A program made the translations under genes and the position numbers. The notes under the pieces were generated by a model. That model searched no databases and was not told the DNA's origin. It worked only from the letters and a program-made list of their open reading frames with translations. This document shows positions 35,650 through 46,715 of a stretch of DNA of 64,000 nt, piece by piece (position 1 is the first letter of the stretch; every line of letters starts with the position of its first letter). This DNA comes from Liquidambar formosana (lineage: Eukaryota; Streptophyta; Magnoliopsida; Saxifragales; Altingiaceae): NCBI GenBank assembly GCA_039720395.1, contig CM077832.1, positions 15,318,966 to 15,382,965 of the forward strand. Reading direction: 5' to 3'.

Positions 35650-36179
35650 GGATATATGGTTGTTTTTTGGACATAGCAATTGCTCTTTTGATTCTTTTTT
35701 TTTTTGGACAAGCTCAGAAACATGTGGTGATGGATGCATAGCTATAGTTTTATTCCAGTTTGTGTAGTTAGCAGGCATCCTTTTTTTGGACCACTTGTGT
35801 TTTGTGTTGGACCATGTGTAGAGGACATTTTGGTAGTATATGTAGCTTGAAGATGGTAATAGATATAGATAAGGTACGCACATGTACTTATTTCCATTGG
35901 ATGTCATTTGAAAATTGTAGGATTTTTCTTACATTTTTATCTTGTAATATAATCTCTAGTTGGCATTGTTCTTGTAGGTACATGGAATAGATTGAGAAGA
36001 ATGTTTTTTGGAGTTTGCACAAGGTATGCATGACGAATTCTATAATTTAAAGTGAACATTTTGATAGTATATGTAACTTGAAGATTGTATTGAGTAGTAT
36101 AGGTAGCTTGAAAATTTTGGCAGCATATCTTCCCTTCTATTATAAGCCTGGGGGGTTGGGTTACTGTAGGTGAACAGTG
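35650..36179 (+). other. 3' region of the TNPA-like gene
   Basis: No gene is seen. A short unit, GACATTTTGGTAGTATATGT followed by AGCTTGAAGATGG, recurs with changes at about 36055 and 36095, a local three-fold repeat in the trailer. Confidence 0.5.
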
Positions 36180-36627
36180 CCGGCTGATGTGTCAAGCCTA
36201 CACTTTTTCTCTTTTTTTTTTTTTTTTTTTTGGCCCACGTGTGAAGCCAAATCCAAAGCATATGGCTTCTCTCAAACTCCTCTCTCTCTCTCACTCTCTC
36301 TGTAGCATAAACCATTCTCTCTCTCCTTCTCGTCCACCCATTTCAAATTTAAAAATCAAACTCATTTCACACAAAGTTCTCTCTCTCCCCCCCCCCCCAA
36401 AAATCCATGTCTAATTTTTAATCTCCCTCTTTTAACTGTCACTCCCTCTGCTCACTTGCTCAAGTATGGTTCCTCGCTTTCTTCTTCTTCTTCTTCTGCT
36501 TCTTATTCTTGATTTTGCATTCCTTTCATTTTTGGGTATCCAATTTATCAAAGCTCCTACAAGTCCAATTTATCAAAGCTCTAACAGGTATTCTTTATTT
36601 TTATCGTGTAAAATACATATTCTTTAA
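36180..36627 (+). other. CT-rich leader-like stretch with a short signal-peptide-like frame
   Basis: Poly-T (36211-36231), CTCTCTCTCTC tracts (36281-36330) and a C-run (36385-36396) precede an ATG at 36466 that opens a 53-residue frame (MVPRFLLLLLLLLILDFAFL, then about 33 more) to 36627. A possible donor, CAACAG/GTATTC, lies at 36587. This looks like the 5' leader and first exon of a captured plant gene. The hydrophobic stretch is partly a translation of TTC repeats, so a real signal peptide is doubtful. I do not recognise the gene. Confidence 0.25.
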
Positions 36628-37914
36628 AGCCCCTACAGGTATACTGGAAATTTTTATCATATAAAAGACATAATCTTCAAGGCTCTTTGCTACTTGAGAT
36701 CGTTCTTTCTAAATTGATTTTTTTTTTTTTGCACCATTGGGACCATTGAGGATATTGGATTATGGTTGGAAGATGTAAAGGGAGAATACATGCAAGGAGC
36801 CATGCGAATTAAAGGTTGGGACTCTGTAATTGCCTGTTCCTCTCTAATTATGTGGCTGTTCTTTCATAGGATAAGTTTGTAAACATCATAAATTTGGAGG
36901 TCCATGCTTAAATTCTCATACAGAAGTAGACATGTGGCCTACTTCGATTTTCTGCCTCACTATGTATAGTTGGAAAAAAAAAATTTTGAATCTTATTTTC
37001 TGTATGCATTTTTTTAGCTTTTATTTGCCTAACATAGTAACATGTGAACCTGGTTTTTTTAATTTTGTGTTCTTTCATAGGATAAGTTTTTTATGCTGAT
37101 GAGGTGCTCCAAACTAATGACGTCCTTAGCATGGTAAGGTATGTTCATGATTGTTGATGATGGTTTATCCCAAAATTTCATGGTTTAAGTAAAACACAAT
37201 TATGACACTGATTTGGTCCAACATTGAGAATTTAATCTCTAGCTGTTTCATTCTTCATAATTGCTATCATTACTAGCAATTGAAGTCATTTTCAATAGGT
37301 CGAACACTGGTCCAATTATGTGTTCAGCTTTACATTCTTCATTTTTCAATTGAGAACATATGGCATGGGTTAGAAGTTAATTTGGACATACAATTTCTCT
37401 GGCTTTTAAAATCTTACAAGCCCAAAATCACCTGAGAAAAAAAATTGACTTTAACTGATTTTGTTCGTTATGTCTTTCATCACATCACATTCTTCCATAT
37501 ATGCTGAAGATGGAGAAATAATAAGAATGTATGAGTAAAATCAGATGAAAAGTCCTCTAAAAATTAGTTATTAGAATCATTTGATCAATGTTGATTTGGC
37601 ATTGTTGGTAGTAGGAATGAACTGATGCGTCACCATCTCACTGAAACAATGAAATGCAGAGCACTCAATATTTTTGATACTGCTTAAGTTTTCTTAACAC
37701 AAACACTTAATAAAATTGGTGAAGGTTGCCTATGTATTGAGAGATGAAGTTGTTGCTCTATTATCTACCTCTAGGCTAATTTTTAAAATTTTATTTTTAT
37801 TTGTTTGAGGTAGATGGCTTCGACTTTAATGCTCTTAATGAATCCAAATTTTGTTTTTTCTTTCTTCTTTCATTACTTTCATATCTTATTATTAGTTTGA
37901 TTTGGGAATTATAT

Positions 37915-38215
37915 GCATATATAGCTTCGTATTTGGTATAGGGGTTGGTTGATTGGCCTATCAATCTAATAAATCTATATTTTGCACTTTTCTACACATA
38001 AGATTGGTGGTGGTGTCTATTAAGAGCTTGGGACATATTATATTTCGGAAAAATCCCATGTTTTAATTAAAATCCTTCCCCTATTATCAAAAAAATTCTC
38101 TATTACATCCCAAAAAAATTTTAAGGAAAAAAAGAAAGAAAAGACGTTGCAAATTTGGGGGCCTAAATCTTGCTTTATAATTTACTTCCTTCTAAGAATT
38201 TTGTATCTTACATGA
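37915..38215 (+). repeat. Direct repeat C1 inside the CACTA element (partner 45045-45300)
   Basis: Shared order: GGTTGGTTGATTGGCC versus GGTCGGTTGATTAATTGG, then AATCCCATGTTTTAATTAAA, CTTGC and TTACTTCCTTCTAAGAATT versus TTTTCTTCCTTCAAGAATT. The partner lies about 200 bp before the signalosome-like exon, so both may derive from one captured intron. Confidence 0.6.
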
Positions 38216-39759
38216 ACAGTCTGGTAAGGTATGTTTCATTTTTCTTCATTTTATAGCAGCCCTTCTATTTCGACACAAAGCTTTTGAAACCAATGAGCTT
38301 GGCATTGTAAGGTATGTTTCATTTTTCTCTACTCTAGATTGTCTTCATCTATACAACATCCATGGACTCTAAGCTTTAATGACCTTTGCACTTTCCTTTG
38401 GTGGCAATGGCTTGATGGTGATCGTTAGTTGTGGCAATGGACAAAATGATTACTGTAGTGGTGATGTTTGTAGTATTGGTGTGAGTTAACAATTTTAGGC
38501 AATGGCAAAGGAGATTACGTTTATGGTTGTGTACTCATAACTGTGATTATGGTGGTGTTGGTGTGGCAATGCATCAATGTTGGAGGGAATGGTGGTGCTT
38601 GGTAGTGTTTATGGGTTGGATGTTGTGTGTTAAACATCTTCACAGTGGTTATGGTGCATTAGTGATGGATTTGGTGGTACCGATTGTGAATGTTGTAGTA
38701 TCAGTGGAGGTTGCGATTGAAAAGGTTACATGTATGCACGAGAACGTTCTTTGCTCATAGTACTCTTTTAGACATTCTCCAACTCTTTCTCATTGTACTC
38801 TATTAGACATTCTCTCTTCAAAATAGTCTATCAGACATCGTCCAACTTTTTGTTATCTCAAAATGACTATTTTCTTATGTACCTCTTATTTTCCATTTAA
38901 GGATTGTTTACACAAATTACATATTGTTTGATTGGTTTTTTTTCCCCCTTTCATTTCTATTTTCTAATAGTTTCTTACTTGCTTTTTAGGAAAATGTTTT
39001 TCCAAATAGCTCATGTGATGATGTTATGCGGTTGATAAAAATGGCGGCAATTGTGCACTCTTTTTACATAGCATTTTAGATACCTTTATTAGCCTTTAAG
39101 CTAAGATAAAGTGTAGTATTTGTTCTCATTAGTGTATAGGATTTTTATGCTCTTTTTGTGTCTCAATGATAATTTCAAATTTATGTTTTTCTTCTTCTTA
39201 AACCAATAAAAGTCATGGAATGGTAACTGCAGAATGCCTTCTCTTGACATGTGTGAAGAGTGGAATAGAAAATGAAGTAGTTTTTGGGGAATTGTTCATA
39301 ATTAGTCTCCTATTCCTCTAATATAAGTCATGGAATGAGGATTTTGTTTAACAAGACTAAGATTGGTAATAGCATTTTCATTGTTTATATAAGTACTTTG
39401 GATAAAGCTACTACTAGATAAATTTCTTAGCCGTTTGGCTAAGATTAAATGTAGTATGATTTGAGATTCATCTCTCTTTCTCTCAACTAAATTAAGTGCC
39501 TAATAAACACATATTGACATGTGTTAAATTATTTCATGTCCCAACTATATTGTGTTGCATATGGAATTCTTTTCCTTCTTAAACAATTAAAGTACTTTAA
39601 GAATGTAATTAAAGTAAGGAATGTTTTATATTGATAATAATTTTCACCCTTCCACCCAAAATGTCACTTATACATTCAAAGTTATGATTTCTTTTTTTCT
39701 TTTAAAACCATTTGAAGTTATCTTTCTAAGGGTAATTACAAAATGCCTTATATTAATTA

Positions 39760-39760
<1 letters not shown>

Positions 39761-39812
<52 letters not shown>
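39761..39812. repeat. (TA)n microsatellite
   Basis: About 26 TA units inside the CACTA element. Confidence 0.95.
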
Positions 39813-39815
<3 letters not shown>

Positions 39816-40372
39816 CTTATGTTGGCATTTGTGAATTATGTGAACAAGAAGTGGGGCAACAGTGGATTGGTTGTCATTCCTCTAATATAAGTTATTGTGG
39901 AATAGTGAATAAGAAGTGAGGTAACAGTTGATTGGTCTTATTCCTTTAATATAAGTTGTAGAAATAAGAATCTTGATTATAGAACTAACATTGAGGGGTT
40001 ATTTTAGCAAACCTTAAAACGTGGCAAGCTAAGTTTGACAGTTTTAAATTTCATATTAGTACTTGGTAAATCTCTTTTTTCCTTTTACTCCTGTTTAGCT
40101 GGACCAAGAGTGAATAATGACATTTTTTATGTTTATATAAGTACTTTAAATGAAGTTATTGTTTGGTTCACGGAATCCCGGGCATCGCCTGGGGTTTCTA
40201 CTAGTGTGGCTATAATACAGAATGTCAGTACATCTAACAGATCTGGTTATGAACCATTTCCCAGAGTTTATAGAGAGACTGATGTAATTTAAGAAAAAAT
40301 GCGCACTCTACGTAATAAGAAGTTGTTTATGAAAGTGATGCAAAACACTTTAATCCTTTCAATTTATGACAA

Positions 40373-41093
40373 TTGGATAACTTTTTGGCTTTTGTAGGAT
40401 CATTACCATCTTGTCTGGATCCTAATATAATCCTCGAAGTTCTCAACTTTTTGCTCTCTTCTGAGGTACCTTCTTTTCTATCCATTGGGGATTTTGAGGC
40501 ATCTCCCACTGGGCACCATTATGACTATGATTGTATGAGCTGGGCTATAGAGGTTTTACAAAATTCTGCCCCTTTCTCTACATCTAAATTAATACGTTTG
40601 AGGTTTGAGGTTTTTACATGGTTCTCTCTCTCTCTCTCTCCCCCTTAAAAAAAATAAGTCTATTGCGGATCATCAACCACTTTTATCTGGTTATTGCAAA
40701 GTAGGTATAGGGAACAATACCCAACTCTTTTTATTACTAATTTTGGTGCAGTTCATTGTCAGATGTTAGAAATGCATATGCTTTGTTGTTAACATACTTG
40801 TGGTGCTGTGCAAGACCAGTTAGTGATACATGTTCCTTATGTTTTAGTAAAGATAATATGTTAGTGATTATATGTGTGTGGTGTGTGCACACACACATAC
40901 ACAGAGTGAAGATAAGAGAGTTGTACAATGGAGAATTGGAGATAAGGAGCCAAAAGAAAAGGAAAAAATGCTACAAGATATGAACACATTACATAATTAC
41001 AAAATGAAGTTGGGTAGCTTGCATCCTCAATTGCTGAGGGTTGGAAGACTCTTTTTTGATGCTTTCCATGTTATTCTAAGAGATAGTAATTGA
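40373..41093 (+). other. Unassigned coding-like stretch in the CACTA element
   Basis: After GCTTTTGTAG (acceptor-like, 40398) an open frame reads GSLPSCLDPNIILEVLNFLL, then HYDYDCMSWAIEVLQNS, to about 40600. A second frame (40872-41093) reads QWRIGDKEPKEKEKMLQDMN and then HPQLLRVGRLFFDAFHVIL, with ordinary amino-acid composition. The reading frames have the look of captured exons separated by introns. I do not recognise the source protein, and they are not part of the glycosyltransferase that follows. Confidence 0.35.
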
Positions 41094-41265
41094 AATGATA
41101 TATGAACCACTGTCCCGCTTGTATTTCATGTTGGAGCTTATGAGTGCATTTTTTAAACTTTCAATCTGTTCTCTTTTGACAAAGAATTGTATTGTAATCT
41201 TCCTTCTTTTTTTTTTTTGGTCCTGTATAGCATTTCAGAATTCTAACATGTGCTTTGGGTTACAG

Positions 41266-42977
41266 GACATGCACATGTTGCTGAAGCTATTGGTGTACCC
41301 CTTCACATATTCCTCACAATGCCTTGCACGTGAGTTTTCATTTAAATTTCGATTGCATATCAGTTTTAATTCTGTTTCACTTATGTGAAAAATACAGTTC
41401 TACTGCTTTGAATTTTATCATTTAAAGTTTTTAACTTATCTTTTATGTTATTGATATTATAAAGATACCTTTCTACCTTCTCTACAATAATGACACGATT
41501 TTTCATTCTTTAATTTTTTGTGTTAAGGTTTGGATGACATTTATACTAGGTTAACAAACGCTGAGCCGATTGTTGCTTATTTGCATGAACTTTATGCTTG
41601 GTGTGGGACACATGCATAATATACATGGGATAACATATGTTGCATAGTTCATACACTGTTTTCAAGTAAAGTTGCCTTCTTTGTTTCAAAGACAATGGCA
41701 TGGGTGTGAGTTTAACTTACAACACAAGAAACGATAAGCAAAATGAAATGCAAAATGGGTGGCTTCCAAGAAATGCGCATACATGTCAATTTTTCAACAT
41801 GTCAACATAAATAAATATAAAAAATATTAAAATAAAGATAGAGCCTGAGTGTCTTCGTTACATTGCTTGCGTTAGCATTGGTGAATATAAAGTATTGTAA
41901 CATAATTTGGACATTGAAGTGCCAACTTTGGCGAGTTCGAAAATTAGGGTATTGAGCAGGGTCTTATGATTTGAAACAGAGGTTTTAAAATTGAATGAAT
42001 GGGAAGTTTATATTAAAGTTAAAAGTAAGAAATTGAAGTTTTAAAATAGGTAGAGAATGATGGTGTTGAAATTTATTGTGGGGTTCAAAAAATACATTGA
42101 TGCTTTTTTTTTTTTTTTTTGGCTAAGGTAAATATGTATTGTATTTGAAAAGGAAGTGGGGAATACCCCTGTGCACTCGAGGTATTCAAAAGTGAAAAAC
42201 AAGCCATCTACAAAAGTAACCAATCCAAAAAGTCAGGGAAAGAAATCCTATGAGCAAATCTATCCTGGTCTTTCCACTCAAAAAGCAACTCTACAATACT
42301 CTTAAGTCTATCAACTGTCCACTCACCCCTTCAAAAGTCTGCCTATTCCTTTCCTTCCAAATGGACCAAAAAAGTGCATGGGAAACCATCTTTTGTGGTT
42401 GATTCAACATGGAATGACCGATTGCCAGTTTATGCTTGATGCATGAGCATGCATTTAATCAAAGAGGCAATGTGGTTAGTGGTGTTTGAAACTGACATGT
42501 ACTAAAAAAACTAAACAGAAAAAAGTGTATGTGTGAACTTAGAAGCCTTGTATGTTCTTTAAAAACTGGTTTATTTTGTGTACAACTTTATTTGAATAAT
42601 GCCTTCTTACGTGGTGTGTTCTCAATAGGCAGGCCAACTTACGGATTTCCTCACCCATTGGGACACGTACCTCAAACTGCTGGTTATTGGGTATGCTGCT
42701 GTTTGGGTGCCAACTTTTTCTATGTTTACTTTTCTATTGAAAGAACTATTGCACAAATTTTACTAACAAATCTCTTCCTTCTTTCCTTGTTGGATCCAGC
42801 TTTCATATATAGTTGTGGATTCACTGAAATGGTGGGGCGTCAGCGGATATATTAATGACTTCAAGAAAAGGAAGTTGAAGCTTCCTCCTATTGCATACTT
42901 AAGTACGTACCGTGGACCAATATCTCATCTGCCCACGGGCTATATGTGGAGTCCTCATCTTGTACCAAAGTCGAATG
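41266..42977 (+). pseudogene. Captured sterol 3-beta-glucosyltransferase (UGT80B-like) fragment, 3 exons
   Basis: Exon-like blocks 41266-41329, 42633-42690 and 42800-42977 join in phase with consensus splice sites. They encode the segment from GHAHVAEAIGVPLHIFLTMP through FPHPLGHVPQTAGYW to LSYIVVD, WWGVSGYINDFKKRKLKLPP, STYRGPISHLPTGYMWSPHL and VPK. This is the middle of plant UGT80 enzymes, which glucosylate membrane sterols from UDP-glucose, and it is closer to UGT80B1 (TT15) than to UGT80A2 by memory. The N-terminal domain and the C-terminal sugar-nucleotide-binding domain were not found, so it cannot be an active enzyme. The conserved Trp of TMPWTP is Cys here. A LINE tail sits in its first intron. 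Confidence 0.85.
42104..42402 (-). mobile_element. LINE (L1-type) 3' fragment, minus strand
   Basis: On the minus strand, translation gives ALFWSIWKERNRQTFEG and then GQLIDLRVL before a stop. This is the end of the C-terminal zf-RVT region of plant LINE reverse transcriptases (WxIWxERNxxxFE). It is followed by a non-coding trailer and a poly-A tail (poly-T at 42104-42120 on plus). The piece is heavily 5'-truncated and sits between the first two captured glycosyltransferase exons, either captured with that intron or inserted later. Confidence 0.75.
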
Positions 42978-45505
42978 GTAAGGATGGTCTTGTTTATACA
43001 AGAGTGTAGATTATTCATGCTATAATATGGGGTTGATGTTTATCCATTTCACTTTTTACTTTCTTATATGATCTTTGAACAGCCCTTTTGTCATTTCATT
43101 CCATTTTACTATTGTATATAATCATTAATCGTGTTTTTGGACATCATGCAAAGCTTTATGTTAAGTTAATCTTCTCATGTTTGGTCAATATTCTGAAGAT
43201 TATCCAGTGGCAATATAAGAAAAGATAGAATAAAAAAGGAATGTGTTCATGAAGTTAGAGGTAGCACCACTTGTTTCAATATGGAAGAGTGATTTGATGC
43301 AAGCTAAAGGGGCCAAAAGGACAAGGAGAAGGCCAAAAGGGACAGGGGTCGAGGTGGAGAGAAAGACCTGATTGTCAAACATTAATCAAGGATATGGCTC
43401 TAGATAGTTCTAAATGGTGAAGAAAGATTCATGTAGGGGGACTTTGTTGGGGGACTTTACATTGGGGTTTGAGAGGAGAGAATTGGGGAGAAGAGAATGA
43501 GAAGATTCTCTCCCCTCTTCAATTGCTGCTCCATTCTAGTTGATACCTTCGAAAACTCTGTATGGGATTTGGGATGTTTGTGAATTTAAGGAATGGCAAT
43601 TGTTTTATTGGAACTTTCTTGATCATTTTATTTTAATATACACAACAAGCACGCTACTTTTTCCTGAATGATAATAATAATAATTATTAATATGATGGTG
43701 ATGGTGATGATGATGATGATATGTTGGATGCAGATTCACATACCCACTAATTTAAGCATTTTATTTTATTTTTTCTTTTCCTTTTATGTCACCATATTTG
43801 ACACCTCATATCCATGTAAGACACCAACATAAGTCTTAAGTGGCCATATTTTAGTATATCTTTTGTAATGCTTAGCAGGTAGAGTTTGTTGACTGAATAC
43901 ACAAGGTGATGCCTATGTTTCTAGGCTCCCTCACTCGTGTCTTAACCGTCTGTAATGGCATCTTCCCTGACTGCATTGATCTGTGAGTTTAAAACGATCA
44001 GCTGTGATGTATAATTTCTAGATTCACTGCTTTCGACCAAGTTATGACTTATAAAATATGATAAAACAAATAAAAGTTGTCATTAAATTATGGTATAGTA
44101 CAAAGAACAAGAAAAAATGCCGAATATGATGCAGTACTTTGTTCCTTCTGTAGGCCTGCTTTTAGGATTCATGGATTGTAGTATGCAGTACATAATTGTT
44201 TTTTTTTTTGTTTTTTAGTTTTTGATCAGCATGCAGTATACAATTGTTAGCCTTTCAAATTTACTTGGTGGACTTGTATGAATGTGACATGAAAACATGC
44301 TTAGGTCTTGTACAAGAGTAGAGCTTTTACTAAATATGCATGAGAAAACCTCTTCCTTTTCAGGTGGCTAAGTAAACTTATTTCATGCTGATTCTGTCGA
44401 AGAGTACAGTTTATGTTGAGATACATTTGCAAGAACCGGAATAGTGCTTGACATGTTCGCATAAACTTGTTACCCATCTAATATGGTCTGTTGAAGCATG
44501 TGTAGCACCAAAGAAACTGTGCTAGCTTACCCTCATGCACAGTAATTGGGAAATATAAAGATTCGCTTTTGATAATAATTGTAGTTAAACATCTTCCCTT
44601 TGAATGGACTAAGCTCTTGAATTTCTTACATCAAATAGTTCTTCACCTTTACTTGAAATTATAAATAGTGAATATTCTTTTCGTTTCGGTACATAATAGA
44701 ATCAATAATTTAGTTTTAATGAGGGAAGTAAGTTTGCATCATCATAGAATCAGTGGCTTTGTTACTGTACTGAAAATGTATTTCTTTATATCTTTTAGAA
44801 TTAGGCTTGATAAAAGGCTGTAAACTGTACTTAGATCAAGGGATAATGGCTGAAAGAGGCACCTAACTGATTTTGCTACATGTATTTACTTATGTACCGT
44901 TAATATTTTTCTCTCTTATTTCATCATTTTTTTTATGAAAGAAGTGCATGTTGCATGTTTCAGGATTTGTACGAATAAGATTTGTTGAAACCCTTGCAAT
45001 CCGTCGTTGTAAGGTTGACCAAAAATATATTTGAGAACTCAATTAATTCATGGTTGGGTATTTTGTACAGCGGTCGGTTGATTAATTGGACTTGATATCT
45101 AAGAAACCTATATTTGGTGCTTTTGTACACATGAGTTTGGTGCTTTTGTACCTATATTAAATGTCGATCGAAATCCCATATTTTAATTAAATTCCTTGCA
45201 CTATTAGCCCAAAAAAAAAAAAAAAAAGGGGGGGGTTCTGGATTTGTTGGCTTAACTCTTGCATTGCTATTTTCTTCCTTCAAGAATTATGGATCGTTAT
45301 AAGAACTCTTTCCGAACTCTAATTTAAAACTTTGTTGCCCTAAATCTTGCATTAAACATTCAAAGTTTAATGTTGATGAAGATTGTAACTTCAATTAGAA
45401 TAGTGAATTTATTTATTATTTTTTATAATCTAAATTTAATTCTATTTGGCATTCTTATGCATTAATGGTGGTTTATTTATTTATTATTTTTTTTCTTTTG
45501 AGCAG
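42978..45505. other. Inner CACTA DNA, no gene recognised
   Basis: No continuation of the glycosyltransferase could be found. The next expected exon, with VDVVGYCFL, is absent. A trinucleotide ATG/ATA-rich tract lies at 43670-43720, poly-T at 44200-44209, and an A17G8 homopolymer at 45214-45236. Confidence 0.45.
45045..45300 (+). repeat. Direct repeat C2 inside the CACTA element (partner 37915-38215)
   Basis: See shared landmarks AATCCCATATTTTAATTAAA and TTCTTCCTTCAAGAATT. It precedes the signalosome-like exon by about 200 bp. Confidence 0.6.
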
Positions 45506-45594
45506 GCGTACATTGAGTTGGCAAATAGTTATGGCACTGGAAAAATTTCAGAACTAGAGGCATGTGTCCTGGCAAACAGGGAGAGGTTTGAAAT
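45506..45594 (+). pseudogene. Captured COP9 signalosome subunit 3-like exon
   Basis: After the acceptor TTTTGAGCAG (45505) the frame reads AYIELANSYGTGKISELEAC and VLANRERFE. This matches the region of plant CSN3 that reads, from memory, PYIELANSYGTGKIxELExx VQxNxExFESDNN. CSN3 is a scaffold subunit of the COP9 signalosome, which removes NEDD8 from cullin ubiquitin ligases. Here one extra A after Phe-Glu shifts the frame into a TGA. The rest of the gene, including the PCI domain, was not found. It is one captured exon, not a gene. Confidence 0.7.
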
Positions 45595-46010
45595 CTGAAT
45601 GTTGGATTGAGCAAGATTGTTGATAACACAAATTTGGGCTTATTATTCATGTGACAACTTATCTTTTCTTTCTGGGAAAATTTCAGAACTAATTTGGGCT
45701 TATTATTCTTGTGTCCTGGCAAACAAGGAGAGGTTTGAAATCTTAATGTTGCATTGAGCAAGATAAGTTAAAAAAAAGAAAGAGTCTGAATGTTGATAAC
45801 ACAAATTTGGGTTTATTATTCATGTGACAACTTATCTTTTCTTTCTGGGAAAATTTCAGAACTACAGGCATGTGTCCTGGCAAACAGGGAGAGGTTTGAA
45901 ATCTGAATGTTGCATTGAGCAAGATAAGTTAAAAAAAAGAAAGAATATGAATGTTGATAACACAAATTTGGGCTTATTATTCATGTGACAACTTATCTTT
46001 TCTTTCTTTC
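45541..46010 (+). repeat. Three tandem partial copies of the captured exon and its downstream flank
   Basis: The unit from AAAATTTCAGAACTA through GTGTCCTGGCAAACAGGGAG, AGGTTTGAAATCTGAATG, AACACAAATTTGGGCTTATT and CAACTTATCTTTTCTTTCT appears three times (starting about 45542, 45678 and 45850). Copies 2 and 3 share an insert (AGATAAGTTAAAAAAAAGAA) that copy 1 lacks, so copy 3 arose from copy 2 or the reverse. Confidence 0.85.
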
Positions 46011-46715
46011 TAACTTTTTTACATATGGTCTTATATCAAAAATTGTTTTGGCCTTTTAGCGATCAGCTGGAAGAATGGATTGAGTTTATTTTCCTTGAGG
46101 TATGCAAAATCATTTAATATTAATGTTGGAATTTTTGCCCAATACAAATTTTGAGGGCTTCATGAGTTGAAGAAATAAGAATACCTTGGTCCCACCATCA
46201 CAGGGTGTAAACAAGCAAGAAGAATGCAGAGATTGAAAATACAAGGCATCATCATAAAAGAAGGCACGAGGATGAAACAGAACAGTTCAAAAAGAGCAGC
46301 CTTATTGAGCAATATGAGTGTCCTAATGGTTCCCAAAACCTCTGACTGTACTGACAGCAACTTGAATAGCAATTAGCCTTTTTCATTTAAAATTGTATAC
46401 TATGAAGTATTCCTTACTAAATCTAATAGACATATTTTATGTTACTTGTGATTGTGATTCTATGTGGATTTTTATATTGCATTGTGTTGTTGGTCCCATA
46501 TATGGCAAAATTTTATTGTGATTGTGAGTTTGTGTGGATGTTTTATATTGCAATGTGTTGTTGGTCCACCTATGTGGCAGAATGCTCGTGTATGGCAATG
46601 TTGATACATTAAGGAAAAAGTATGGCAATATACATTGAGGAAAGTATGGCAATATTGATTCACTAAGGAGAATCAATATAAAAAAATTGTTTTAAAAAAA
46701 TTGTACCTAAGCCTT
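46011..46715. other. Inner CACTA DNA before the right repeats
   Basis: No gene is supported. CGATCAGCTGGAAGAATGGA, bounded by TTTTAG and GTATGC near 46059-46100, has exon-like borders but no recognisable product. A unit TTTTATATTGCATTGTGTTG followed by TTGGTCC repeats at 46470 and 46543, with GTATGGCAATA copies after it. Confidence 0.4.

Larger units (their letters stand above)
36628..40034. other. Inner CACTA DNA, no gene recognised
   Basis: Intron-like AT-rich DNA. A short exon-like pattern at about 37082-37136 and repeated GGTAAGGTATGTTTCATTTT phrases at 38222 and 38309 are visible. The stretch 37915-38215 is repeated, diverged, at 45045-45300. I cannot support a coding region. Confidence 0.4.

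Noticed and set aside
39001..39060. An exon-like piece after TTTTTAG with ENVFPNSSCDDVMR.
   Set aside because: A fitting acceptor is present, but the frame is short, no product is recognised, and no partner exon was found.
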